This document shows, piece after piece, positions 11,150-22,700 of a DNA stretch of 64,000 nucleotides (position 1 is the stretch's first letter; the number at the start of each line of letters is the position of its first letter). A model generated the notes under the pieces. It saw only the letters and a program-made list of their open reading frames with translations, ran no database searches and was not told where the DNA came from. This DNA comes from Antitrichia curtipendula (taxonomy: Eukaryota; Streptophyta; Bryopsida; Hypnales; Leucodontaceae), in the NCBI GenBank assembly GCA_951230915.1, contig OX579635.1, forward strand, positions 2,356,001 through 2,420,000, in the 5' to 3' direction. A program made the position numbers and the translations under genes.

Positions 11150-13355
11150 TCTACTTTGGTGACTATTTGGGATAGTAACTATAGTCAAAATTAGAGAAAT
11201 TATTATAAAAATGAAATATAATTTTCAATGTTTAGAAACTTACATTTGAAAAGGATTATGTGGTTTGTAGTCAATTATTACAAGTTTATGTACAAATCCT
11301 AATACCCACTAAAATTTGGAATAAATAGATATACAATTTGGCCATTTGTGATGTCTCCAAATCTAATTTTTAGAGTTAACCTTGTACTATCAAAATAGAC
11401 AAAAAATGTTCTTTTGATAAATAGAAAGCTCTACTAGTGATGGAAAACAACTATTTTTCACCCAATTTTTTTTGAACTCATTGGAAAGATTAGTGTGTAG
11501 GTGTAGACACCAAAAAATTGTGAATGGAATTAGAATTTTTTTATTATTTTTTGAAAAATATAGCTACAAACTATAAAATAATCACAATGTAGTGTATTTT
11601 TTTAATTTTTTTTTCCTTCTCTAAATCTAAATTTAAACTATAAAAATGATCTTTTGAATTTGAATCAAAGTATCAAACTATTGAAATGAAGTATATGAAG
11701 TCTAGCTTCCGTTCTAGTCTTAAATTTTAGAAAACAATTCAAGCATATTTCCAAGAATACATGATAAGGCGCAGGTATAATTGAACAATTATAAGATAGA
11801 AGAGTTGCACAATAAAGAGACAAATTTCATGAGATTCAAACAATTGTAGAATTTATTTCTTTGAAAATAGGGATAGTCACACCTTTTCCAAAAATGAAAG
11901 TTTTATGAAGAATGACAATTTCAAGAGTAAAAATAGGACCAATAGGGACTTAGGGAGCCATTTTGTATGAAAAAGGTGTGGACCCCCTTTTGTATCGTGT
12001 CAAGAATGAAAATGGAAAATGAGAGAAGTATTCACCTACGGAAGCTTGGGGGGGGAGGATTTGATATTATAAACCAAATTACAACCAATTGATTTAGGAT
12101 GAGCATCAATGCATTTGATCCAATGTGACGCATTGATTACTTGATTCTTAAGGTGAGCGTCGATGTAGCTAACTTTGGAAGTCTTCTTCTTCACGTCCAT
12201 TCTTTATCTCTAGAGGAAAATTATAGCCATTTTCAATCTTCAAAGAATAAAATCTCTTCAAGCCACAAAGAGCCCACAAGAAAGTACCACATTTCTATTC
12301 TATGATTTGATTAAAATAAATTATAATTTTTACATTAGATGAAAGTGGCAATGAAACCATTGTCAAATATTGAAACTCTACCCTTCAATTAGATCTAAAA
12401 TTCAAATTTCACCTAACACATCTTTAATTTTGTAAAGTAGAACACTAGAACTAGAACTTGCTATTAGTATATCAAATATTCATTGAAATCATATTTAATA
12501 AAATTTTATCAAAAAAATTCAACGATGCTAGTATGTGAATATGGAAAAGCGAGCATATGAGCCTTGAGTATATATATAAGTAGATATCCTACAACCATTG
12601 AGGGTGTTGATAATATAAACACCTATAATATATATATAACATAGGTGACCTATAATTATGAAAGATTTTTATAATATAGACACCTATAACATAGGTATAA
12701 AGTCTTTAAGGTTCATGTGCTCATGATTCTAGATTCACAAACTAGCAATCCACTATATACCTAAGGTAGATATATAGCCTCGAAAGCTGGTCTTTAAATT
12801 TTTAAATTGGATATTTAAAATTTTAATAGCGACAGAAAATATAGGGGTGATTAACTGATTATCTGTAGATAAAGGCTTGTTGATTTTGTTGTATACTACT
12901 TCAATTTTTTTCTAAAGTACTTCAAAATTAAAAATATATTTTAGAAGCGTTAAAAATTAAATTAAATTTTTAGAACTTTAGAAAACTACATCCTAGGGAT
13001 ATTAAGTATAGAATAATTCTAAGTAACTAAGTAGGAGAATTAAAAAATGCCAAATCTCCAAAATTGATATTTTGACATTTAAATTTTTAATAAATAAAAA
13101 ATAATTTAAAAATAAAATAAAATAAACATTTACTCTATAATAACTCTATAATTATATTCATTACTAAACAAATCAACAAATATGTTTTCTACATTTCAAA
13201 ATGTATGCAAAAAAAGACTCTCCAAATTGTGCAAAACAACTACACAATAATATTCTAAACTACTAAAACTACAAGTGAAATGTATATTAAAATTAGTATG
13301 CTCTACTTCATTAATTTTAGTTCATAAGAAAAAAATTAAGATTAGAACAATTAAA
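11150..13355. other. AT-rich stretch, no supported gene
   Basis: This stretch has long A and T runs and no extended open frame. 12540-12720 contains near-repeats of ACCTATAA/TATATATA with AACATAGGT. Nothing else was recognised. Confidence 0.5.
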
Positions 13356-14292
13356 CCCTCATCGCCTAAGGCTTATTTGAGTTCAAATACATCATTGCTT
13401 TTGAAGTGTTATAGATTTAAATGTCACTAAGTTATAGAGATCTCAACCATACAATCTTGTTGTGTACGTGTTTTGGATGACATGTAACAAATTTGGAGTC
13501 ATTTGGCCATATAGATTGCAAGATTATAATGTTTTAGTGTTGAAAAAGGATGCTAAAATTTTCTTAGAAATACATTTGGAGGTGAAATTCAATTTCTAAA
13601 CCTACTCAAATGAAAAAACTATAAACTCTAAAGTAATTCAAAATTCACATTCAAACATATAGGTAAAATAAAACATCAATGAATTGACTCATTGTCTCTA
13701 AAAAATGGATTTCAAATGTAAAAAAAATTGCAAAAAAATTTGCAAAAAACACATCTAAGGTTGAACTTCCTTTTACTAAAATGCTTCTCAGTCACTCATA
13801 ATTTTTGGGATTGATATGAAATTTTAGCCACCTAAACAAGATTAGTATGTGCAACTCTAAAATAATTGACTGGAAACTAACATTGTCTGAACCCTAAACA
13901 CACTGTCAAAGTTCATTGTAATCCAAAAATGTTAGGATTTTGAATTTTGAATTGCTTTCAAACATTCAAAACAAATTAGATGACATGAAAATTTTACCAC
14001 AATAACTAGACTTCAAGAAAAACATAGTGCAACAAAATTTATTAAAAACAAGCATTGGATGAAGGAGATACAAGCCCTCTACATTGTAGCCTTCAAATGT
14101 AGTTTGGTGAATTCAAATTGAACTTGTGAACTTTGATTGGCTTTCAGAAAATTAGTACATCTTGGATTGATTTGAAAATTTTACCACATAAACTAGAAGA
14201 GAGAGTGCAAATTTTTAAATAAGTTTTATTGAATTTGGACATTGGATGCAAAAATTACAGCACTTTGAATTGGACTTGAAAATATGCGAGAG
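13356..14292 (+). mobile_element. TTAA-type element, family B, right-truncated copy
   Basis: This copy is collinear with the complete element at 44203-45174: CATCGCCTAAGG..TTATTTGAG near the start, then ACATCATTGCTTTTGAAGTG, TTGGAGTCATTTG, AGATTGCAAGATTATAAT, and GGACTTGAAAATAT near the end. The left border is ATTAAACCCTC at 13350, so a TTAA precedes the CCC end. The right terminal bases are missing and similarity stops near 14292. It has no coding capacity. Confidence 0.65.
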
Positions 14293-15069
14293 GATAGTTG
14301 CAAGAAACACTTCACGGTTCTTGGCCAAAAACGCATTTTCGGGGTATGGGACTGGCAATATTATCGATACTATAAGTACTGCGCCGACGCACTGTAGCAA
14401 CAATCTCCACCATTGGTTTTGAATTTCAGTCGAGTTGCGATTTCAACAAGTGGCTGGGTACAATAGTAAGCGCATTAAAGCGGGGTGGCATACAAGGATG
14501 AAGTCCTGCTGCGGAGCACTTATGAATACTCAGTAGTACTGTGGGCTATTGCAGGGTACTATCGAAGGCACTGTCATCCAAAAATGCCAGAAAAGAGCAG
14601 AAAAAGGGTCTGTGTCCCTTTTCATTTATAAAAAATGGGAAAAAAATTCAGGAAATTTCTCCCCCAAAAGCCATTTTTAATGACAATGAAAGCCTCTCAT
14701 TGCACCAAAAATTTCCTTGGAAATTTTTTTCCCTCTCCAAGACTTCTACACAAAGGATGGTCACATTGAGTCCCTGTGAGCAACTCTAAAGAATGATGTA
14801 GATTTTGGACATCTAGGATAGTTGTACATTTCAGGCCGCCCAATTTGAATTGTAAAAACTGCCACAGTAGTGGAATAGTGCCATTTTAAAGAAATTGCCC
14901 ATAAATCCATCTAGGGACATCGAGACTCTTAGAAGTCAACTAAAATTGGTCTAACATTTACATTTCAATTGTCATCACCCTGAAAACCGAAATTAATTGT
15001 GTATTCAATACTAAACTGCCCGTTCAATTAGAACAGTGAGGGTGGCGTGCCGATCGGAGATTGGGAGTT
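14293..15069. other. Unassigned intergenic stretch
   Basis: Two 60-80 codon frames occur, at 14215-14403 minus and 14541-14789 plus; neither has recognisable similarity. The segment lies 3' of the intact RING gene. Confidence 0.4.
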
Positions 15070-15152
15070 CCATTCCCCCTGAAAACTCAACCCAGTGCTG
15101 CAAACAATGAACTCCAACACCAGGACTAGTTCAGTTAATTGTCTTGTTCCCA

Positions 15153-15803
15153 CTAGACATCCGCAACGCCGCCAGTCCGAGTCACCAGACGCAGCATCTT
15201 TTCAAATCGACGATTCACAACCCGCATCTCCTTCAAATTGTCTCCGTTTCCCCTCACAGCTTCAAAAACTGCAGTGACACTCTGGCGGACCACATTTTTC
15301 TCACGCCTTCTGCTCATCTCTTCCCCATGATCTAAGCTTACTACCCGCGTCCGCAAGCCTCGAAGCAGCGAGAACAGAATCTGAAATTGGTCCTTCTTGG
15401 CTTGCAGGGCCTCCGTATTCTCATGCCGCAATCGCTCGTTCACCATCTCCACAACAGCGAAGGCTTCTTGGATTTCACGTGCAGTGGGAAGCGTCGGGGG
15501 TGACACTGGTGGTGGGGGAGTTCCAGGGCGTGGTGGAATGTGAATATTTCCAACGGGGTCTTCAGATGAGTCCACTCCATAGATGGGGATGATGGTAAAC
15601 GAGGTGTGGCAAAGACAACACGGCCGTTGGAAATGTGAGTGCAGGCATGGCCAGCAACACAGGTGGTCGCAGGAAGTGGCGACCGGGTTCCGTGGAGGTG
15701 AAAGGCAGATATGGCAGTTCAAAATATTTGACACCCGGTATGGGACTTGGTGTTGAACTACGGTGGAGCCGGTTGATGATGAACTGCTTTCAGAATCCTC
15801 CAT
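15153..15803 (-). CDS. RMA/RNF5-like RING-finger protein (probable E3 ubiquitin ligase)
   Basis: The frame is 216 codons plus stop from the ATG at 15803; the longer open frame upstream begins at a non-ATG codon. A C3HC4 RING lies at residues 30-65: Cys30-x2-Cys33, Cys45-x-His47-x2-Cys50-x2-Cys53, Cys62-x2-Cys65. The CWPCL signature after the metal-binding His is typical of plant RMA and animal RNF5 ligases, and IIPIYG just after the domain matches the conserved IPIYGR of that family. A Ser-rich start precedes the RING, and a Pro-rich linker (about 90-107) follows. The C-terminal part is predicted helical and charged, without the hydrophobic anchor found in RMA proteins, so it may be soluble. 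A broken paralogue lies inverted 5 kb away. It appears single-exon. Ubiquitin-ligase activity is inferred from the family. Confidence 0.75.
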   Translation of the reverse strand: MEDSESSSSSTGSTVVQHQVPYRVSNILNCHICLSPPRNPVATSCDHLCCWPCLHSHFQRPCCLCHTSFTIIPIYGVDSSEDPVGNIHIPPRPGTPPPPVSPPTLPTAREIQEAFAVVEMVNERLRHENTEALQAKKDQFQILFSLLRGLRTRVVSLDHGEEMSRRREKNVVRQSVTAVFEAVRGNGDNLKEMRVVNRRFEKMLRLVTRTGGVADV

Positions 15804-15905
15804 GGTTAAGATCCAAGGTTCCTCAGGTGTACCTTCTGCTCTTAACTGCAAGGCTAGCTAGCAGAATATGCTACCTGTTTAGATTTCGATTAGGTGCAAA
15901 ACTGA

Positions 15906-17264
15906 AATTGCATGCGTAAAACAATTTCGTAACATTGAAGCTGAGAACTCATCTACCTCACCAGGAGCGCGATGTCTTCGTAAGCACAATTCCCTTCACT
16001 GTTTCAAGAAGATATCGCTCTCAAAGGCGACTGAAACCTCTTAATAGACCAGCTAGAGTAGAAGTGGGAGCAAAGAATCTGCCGAAGTGGCCCGCTATTA
16101 AATGGCTTACTACCCCGGGTGGCTTCCGATCCCACCGGAAGACTTTAAGAGCACATTACGGTTTCTGCTGGCCCAGTGGCTCTGTTCCAGAAACTACCGA
16201 GGCTTGAAGGCCGTTTTCGACAGGGATTTGTCCCGCCACAATATGCCCTCGAGTATTGAAATAGGGCGATTTTGGAATTTCAAAATGGTCTCTTATCGAA
16301 AATTAGGAGCTCTAAGCTCAAGCCGAAGATGCGATCTAACGAACTGAGAAGTTGTGACAAGTTATGGTGTGAGAGACCTTCCTCAGTGCTTATATAATCT
16401 TGATAGGTATAATGCCTCGTTTGTGTTGGATTCCACCTCTCGTTCCTGTCAGTCTCGAAAGTACGGTTATTCGTCGTTGTTCAAACTGGACTCGCATGTT
16501 TCTAGATGACACCCAAACGGGCCAAAACTTAGAACTCTTACAATTCAAGCCGCGGGTCATAATCAATCCTCGGTTGGGCACCATATATTGAATGAGGGAG
16601 TAGGCAAAATTGGCAAAGTTCAGTTGAAATGGTTCAACTGTACTAATTACGGAGTATGATGAATCTCTGTTTCTTTAAAGGGTTCCATGTACGTACTAAG
16701 TCTGGACAGTGCACTAAGCGAGTTATACCTTTCCGATTTGAAACCTCTACTCGGGAAATTTTCAGAATACTTGCAGATCGAAGTTCTCTCTCGTACCCCC
16801 GAAAATGTCACCATTCTTCAAAATCAGATCCGATCAGCAAAGAGCTAGCATTGAGATCTGAAAACCCCCGTCTTGTACACCAAAGTAAGGGTGTGAAAGG
16901 AATCATGGATCGGTCTCAAAAAGTGAATCTGCTCGAAGGTCCATTCAATAATTATTGTCGTAATCAATGAAATGGCATGTTTAAGAGTGACAGTACCACA
17001 ACACTCGAGTTCACAGCGCTCTGAAAACTAGAACCGGTATACATATTCCGATTCTCAAAAAGAGCCAAATTCCAGACAACTCGGCATTTATCACCGAATG
17101 TGAGGACTGATTTTGCTTTGAGACACAGTTAAAGATCTTACTGGCAGAATACTATTTGCACTCAGGAGCCACACTTTTACTAACAGTATCTGCTAAACAG
17201 ATAAAGCGTATTCTTCTGTGAGATAGATGAATGGCATATCGATCTGACTTACATTATGGTCTCT
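15906..17264. other. Unassigned stretch between RING and AP2 genes
   Basis: This stretch is GC-richer than the surroundings and carries several 60-105 codon frames on both strands (for example 16102-16347 and 16656-16970 plus, and 16390-16584 minus). None has recognisable similarity or a convincing splice pattern. It may hold further decayed gene material, given the transporter fragment just downstream. Confidence 0.35.
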
Positions 17265-17450
17265 CAACAGGTCAACAGCTTGAGTGAATATCCGGGGATA
17301 CACTGGATTCCGCATAACGAGACTAACAGACTTCCTCGCGATTCTCCGACAGTGCCGACACCGACAAGTACGTCTCCCTGCCCCAGGTTGCATCGCAATC
17401 AGAGGAGTGAAGTATATATTATGGTACACCATTGATACCACTCAGCAACA
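17265..17450 (-). pseudogene. Fragment of a TST sugar-transporter gene (exon-6 region)
   Basis: Read on the minus strand, 17442 downward aligns with exon 6 of the intact transporter at 21183-21370. AGTGGTATCAATGGTGTAC corresponds to AGTGGCATCAATGCTGTAC, then come YFTPLIAMQPGAG for YFTPQILMQSGAG and, after a frameshift, GDVLVGVGTVGES for GDLLASIGIDGES. A small insertion after GVP and at least one frame change destroy the reading frame. I do not find the neighbouring exons with confidence, although bases just upstream (to about 17480) may be exon-5 remnants. It lies 2.3 kb from the intact gene and in the same orientation, so it could be an old tandem-duplicate remnant or a retroposed piece. Confidence 0.7.
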
Positions 17451-17527
17451 TACCCAAATCCGCGCCCAACACTGGTTGATACCCGAGCAACTCCAAAACG
17501 AGAGGAAGGAAGCCATTTCCCCGACTT

Positions 17528-17591
17528 GCGAGACTTCCTAACGTAACGCTTCCCGAGTTGCGAGACATCGGCCTAGCGTTGGCTGCGAGAC
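17528..17591 (+). promoter_or_regulatory. Three GCGAGAC boxes upstream of AP2 gene
   Basis: GCGAGAC occurs at 17528-17534, 17560-17566 and 17585-17591, the last two followed by CGGCCTA within a few bases. They sit 14-77 bases upstream of the TATA box. They could be binding sites or a decayed short tandem repeat. Confidence 0.35.
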
Positions 17592-17604
17592 TCCGGCCTA
17601 AAAG

Positions 17605-17611
17605 TATAAAA
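17605..17611 (+). promoter_or_regulatory. TATA box of the AP2-type gene
   Basis: TATAAAA lies 184 bases upstream of the ATG at 17795 in a GC-richer context. A pyrimidine-rich leader (TCATTTCATTCAGATC) follows about 30 bases later, which fits a transcription start near 17640. Confidence 0.55.
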
Positions 17612-17794
17612 TCACCAGCCTTCCCAAAGTTCCTCATTTCATTCAGATCATTTCATCTGCTTGGGGTTTCGCCTGTGTCTTGCGCTTGCTACCTTCTTCG
17701 TTCTCAGTCCATCATACTAGCTGTATATTACTCAGCGTTGCTCTAACTTGACTTAGAAGCAGTCAGTTTTTCTCAATCCATTCATTTTTGCCAG

Positions 17795-19148
17795 ATGGAT
17801 GTATCACAGTCCCACATGAACTGGGGTTCAGGTTCTAACACCTTGGACAACTCCACCGTGATGTTCCCGGCGGATTGTAACGTCGCTCCTTCAGATTACT
17901 ATCAGCCGCCGTGGCGTGATGAAGACATGACTTCGACCCGCACTGGCGGTGCCCTGCAGGTGGATCATGCCAACGTTCTCCCAAACTTGGATGGCCTGGA
18001 GCAGCTTCATGGGGAGCGTGCACCGGAACTGAATTGGGAGCCTTCACAACAGCTGCCTTGCGTGCCCATGGAGGAGCTTCAGTGCCCCTCAACGAGTCAG
18101 ACCGTACCTGTCGAGCTTCCCACCGTCGATCAGTCGGAAGAGTCTCACGAAATGGGAGGAGACCGTGAATCCGGACAGGGGGATCAGCCTGCAGAGTCTG
18201 TGGAATGGGGTGGAGAACCTTCAGATGATCACATCGATGAAGCCCCCTCGCCACCTGTGTTGCCGTCCGGCGAGAAGATCGGGGTCACATTCCACAAGAA
18301 GAACAAGCAGTGGGAGGCGCACTTGTGGATCAAGGGCGAAAAGCTGCGCGGACGCAAGAAGAACGGCGTGCAGATCTTTCTGGGCAACTTTGAAACGGAG
18401 GAGCAGGCGAAACTGGCGCACGACAGAACCGCCATCAAACTCAAGGTAAAGTCGTGTTCAAATCCAGTGTAAGAAGTTTGGGACGCAGCATTATGTCCTT
18501 AATTTCCACTGACCGTCCCTGTTATAAATTAAGCATGAACTGCCACCATGGTGAAAATGGCCAGATTCGCATTTCACGAGGCACCTAAGTATCTAGAACT
18601 GCCGTAGTTACTAGAACTCCCATTTCTACACTAGCTTGTAAGTCACACTTTTCTGAAACATATATGTACAGATGCCACCCAACGCGAGAGGGGAGCCTTA
18701 CCCGTTGAACTTTCCTGCGGACGTTCACGCGGGCTACATGGAGGCGCACGCCCACTGGACCAATCGCGACTTCCTGTGGAAGATCCGGCGCACGTCGAAC
18801 AAGTTCAGCAAAGGCAAGAGCAGCTTGAAAGGGGTGACCGTGAGGAAACGATTCATGAAGCGCAGCCAGGAGTGGGTGGCCAAATATGAATCCAAGCTCA
18901 GCTTGACGGCCAAGGAGGACGGGGACGACTTGAAGCGGACGTTCATGCTGGGCAACTTCGAAAGCGAGGAGGAGGCGGGCCAAGAGTACGACCGAGCGCT
19001 CTTGTTCCTGCATCAGCATCTGTCGGAAGTGGAGCAGTTGCGGTACACCACGAATTACAGGCCCAGCAGCTACTCCGCCGACGACATCGAGGCCATGGCA
19101 AGCAAGGTGACATTCGACGACGACTGCAATGGATTAGTGGCCGCTTAA
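17795..19148 (+). CDS. AP2-family transcription factor with two divergent AP2 domains
   Basis: There are two exons, 17795-18445 and 18672-19148, joined in phase 0 (AAG|GTAAAG and ACAG|ATG), giving 375 aa. Residues 1-158 are acidic and Pro/Gln/Ser-rich, as expected of an activation region. Residues 159-217 form an AP2 domain of the AP2/ANT R1 type: GVTFHKKNKQWEAHLWI, then GVQIFLGNF and a helix EEQAKLAHDRTAIKL. The EAHLW and LGNF signatures match DNA-contacting strands of the family. The linker PLNFPAD resembles the conserved TNFP after the AP2 helix. A second, weaker repeat at about 268-333 has LKGVTVRKRF, then an unusual insert (LTAKEDGDD), then FMLGNFESEEEAGQEYDRAL. The nuclear, DNA-binding role is inferred from the family. 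A TATA box lies upstream. The divergence of repeat 2 may mean it no longer binds DNA. Confidence 0.8.
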
Positions 19149-19752
19149 TTGCACTGACCGTTCCAGATGTTTGGTAATGATCGATATGGATGCAATTCAA
19201 CCTGACCACCGAGCTGCGCGCATGAGAGCGTGCATTCATCAGGGCTTGGAATTTTGACGGATGAGCATCTTACTGCAAGTGGAGAAGGCATCCAGCTGGA
19301 GTTCAATTCTCCATGCATATTGACTGGAATATAATTACAGTAATTCTGTCGATCAAACAGAGTATGGTCGATTTACATTTATTTGGAGGTTCCAAATTTT
19401 AATTATGTCATCGGTATGAATAAGTAGATAGACTGTACATATGAAGGTATGCATGACACTCATAAACATCCTTCCAAATTCTGGAATTCATACGTAGCTT
19501 GCCAATTATACGAAACTTTCTCATGACAACAACGCTGCCAGCACAAAATTCGAAGGTGGCTTTGAACATCTTTTCAGATTTAAATATAGATCACAGCTTG
19601 AGGTCACGTCACTCAGAATGACCATATGAACTTTCTAGAACAACCCACTTGTGTATGCATTCTCAATCTAATTCCAATCGGTTATAACGTCTGTGAGTCT
19701 CTGTTGCTGTTACAGCTCTCAGGGGTTGGATCCCAGTGGGAGCCTGACATAT
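19149..19752. other. Convergent intergenic region (3' ends of AP2 and TST genes)
   Basis: The AP2 gene (plus) and the transporter gene (minus) end towards each other here, so both 3' UTRs should overlap or nearly meet. The stretch is AT-rich with no coding signal. Confidence 0.5.
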
Positions 19753-22700
19753 CTAGTAGTACTCTACATTCTTGAGATCTAGCTTCTCCTTTTTCGGAGG
19801 TGCCACAGCAAAGAACTCGGAGATAATTTCTAAGGGAAGGCCCTTGGTCTCCGGGACTTTGAGGAACACGAAGATCCAAGCAGCTAGACTGACAATGGCG
19901 AAGAGGCCAAACACCCCTTGCAGGCCTAATTGCTGGTTGATCAGGGGAAAAGAGTATGTTACAATCACGTTGCTTCCCCACATTGCAGCCGCGCAAATGC
20001 CAATGCACACCCCACGTACACTTGTTGGGAAGATTTCTGAGCACAGAATGTTCGGAATGGGACCAAATCCTGATATCCAAAATCGCAATGAGAAGGTCAG
20101 AAATTTATAGTGTCTAACCTAAAAAGAGAATATTGACCCGTTAGGGAGCTCACGCGTCTCTTATTCTAATTCTAATAGTGAAAACAGCAACTCACACCTT
20201 CGTAAACACGGACGGACTATTCAGAGAGTGGTGTAAGCATGACTTGGGCTAAAGTTCTACGGCCACTCATCTTTGAACGAAGCTTAAGGTTTTCTACTGT
20301 ACTTAAGTGAGGAGCTGGACAACAACTCACTTTGAGGTGGGATAAGAAATGCAGAGTGATAAAAAAATAGTTTAAGAAAAAAATTGATCTCCACAATTTG
20401 ACTCTTGATCCCAAAGTGATCAGTCCACCGATACAGAGTAATCTCCCAGAAATAGCTTAAAGTAATAAAATAAGACAATCCTCAATCTTACATCTGGGTT
20501 CAAGCCTCATTTATTTGCTAGGAAGGAAATGGACACTATGGAAGTTCGAGCAGGTGATGATACCTGTGACGAATGAGCATGTGAAGACGGTGACAAATAT
20601 GAACGAAATGGCTGCAGCAATTAATCCTGTAGGGAGGAACAGATTGGCGAGGACAAGCGCAACCAGGGAGATGACCAGAATTGGAATCGTTGCTAACAGC
20701 AATTGCCTGCAGCCATGAAGGCCAAAAATTTCTCAGCAACATGGATGTACTTCAGTGGAAGGTCATTTATTTATAGTAAGACCAAGGGATTTGGGACAAA
20801 TTAACATGTATGTGTTATAAAATTCAAGTTCCGTAACTTTCCTGAAGTTTGCATCAAAAGAATCAAGATTAGGAATTATCTATAAGGTCAAAATTGGGAT
20901 TAGTATTTTTAGATAATTTAAAAAACAATGTAAAGATTTAAAACTAAAAATGTAATTTGAATTTGGAAGTTACAACAATAGACTATAAAGTACACAGTAT
21001 ATGTTGCAGACCCATGTCTAGCTGTTGCTACAGTTGAGCAGTTCTGACTGTAAAATTCTACCCAATATTTTGTAACAGTGGAAGGTAGCGAACAAGTGGA
21101 ATATTTGGACATTTTGAACTTAGAAAGTTTGACCTATACATTAGAACGAATGATGCATCACGAAAAGAGAAAAACCACATACCTGCGGCCTGATCTGTCC
21201 ATGAGCCTCATCGCGATGAGAATGCAGGGCAGCATGAGCAAGCATGTGACACCACTAGCTAAAATGGATGCCGATTCTCCGTCAATACCAATGCTAGCAA
21301 GCAAGTCTCCAGCCCCAGATTGCATCAAAATTTGGGGAGTGAAGTATAGTACAGCATTGATGCCACTAAACTGCACTTGCAACAGTTCCAGTATGTTAAT
21401 GACTGCACAGAATCTAATCAATTAAAACAATGAAGGGAACTCAGTATCATTTAAGGGCCTAGGATAGCAACTCGCAAGAATCGTCTGACCACTCATACCT
21501 ACTTATAAAATGCAAGATCAATCGAAATTAATCTCAAGAAATGCTATTCAATCTGTTGCCCCTTCAACAAATTGAAACTACACGATGTTGTATCAACTAC
21601 AGGCGCTAGACTCCCTGAAAAAACTGTAGTGTATAACTCTACACATTGCATCTGAAGATTAGATAGGCTGACCTGTTGCAATATCTGGAGACCAACTCCG
21701 ACAATAAGAGCACGGCGAACACCACCTTCCATCAAATTAGAAACTGCACTTCCGTGCTTGGCAATCTCAGCCGGGTTGAGCATGGCAGGACCCACTGGAT
21801 GCTCTTTGAGCAACTCAGGGTCAAGGGCTGTTTGAGCCACCAACACAGCAGCCTGAAAAAACACCCAAAAAATATATTCTGAGAACCACATTCTACCTCA
21901 AACATTCGTAAATCGGTTCAGAAAAAAACTTAATATGAGCTCAAGGAAACTTAAGGCCAAGAGAGGCTTCATGACTTTTTTAAAGGTTTCGAGTAGTTCA
22001 TATGGGGTTAGACTGATCAAATTAGAACCGCTGAATCTAGGGTTTAGGGTAAAAATAGGTTTAACTACAGCCTAGGGTTGAAGAGGAAAAGACTAATACC
22101 GGAAACGATTCATGGTCGCCTCCAAATCCTGGAAACCCAGACATGGTTTGCGTGGCATTGGACAAATCCCCAGCCTCACTCTTCAAATACACTCTCTTCA
22201 AAGCACCAGGCTCTTCGCCGTCCTTCTGCCAGGCCAGCTGCCAACCTCCACCGACCCCCACACTGCCCAACGACTCCGGAACTGCACCATCGTGAAAACT
22301 CCTCCATGAGCTTCTCGAGCTGCACGTGGACATTCTCGGGGTGAAGAAACCGGGGTTGTGCCTACATAACGAATTTCAGAGCCACACTCAATTCACCAAC
22401 TCTCCAAAAACGAACCTCAATCACTCGCTCCACTAAAGGAACAACAATTCTTGGTTTGAAAATTACCCTTTCAATTGCTCATATTGTGAAAAACAGAAGT
22501 CAATTTTCATATAATCTGACTCAATGAAAAATGTTGCAAGCACAAGTTTTTAAAAATTTAAGAAATTTTGGACCGTAGAAAGACAACTACTCTAAACTGA
22601 GTAGCAATCGGATCCTTTAAAGCGAGATGTAGTCAATCCATACACCTCAAAATCAACAACGAGTAGAAACAAGAAAATTTGGAATGTGCTTACCGGAATC

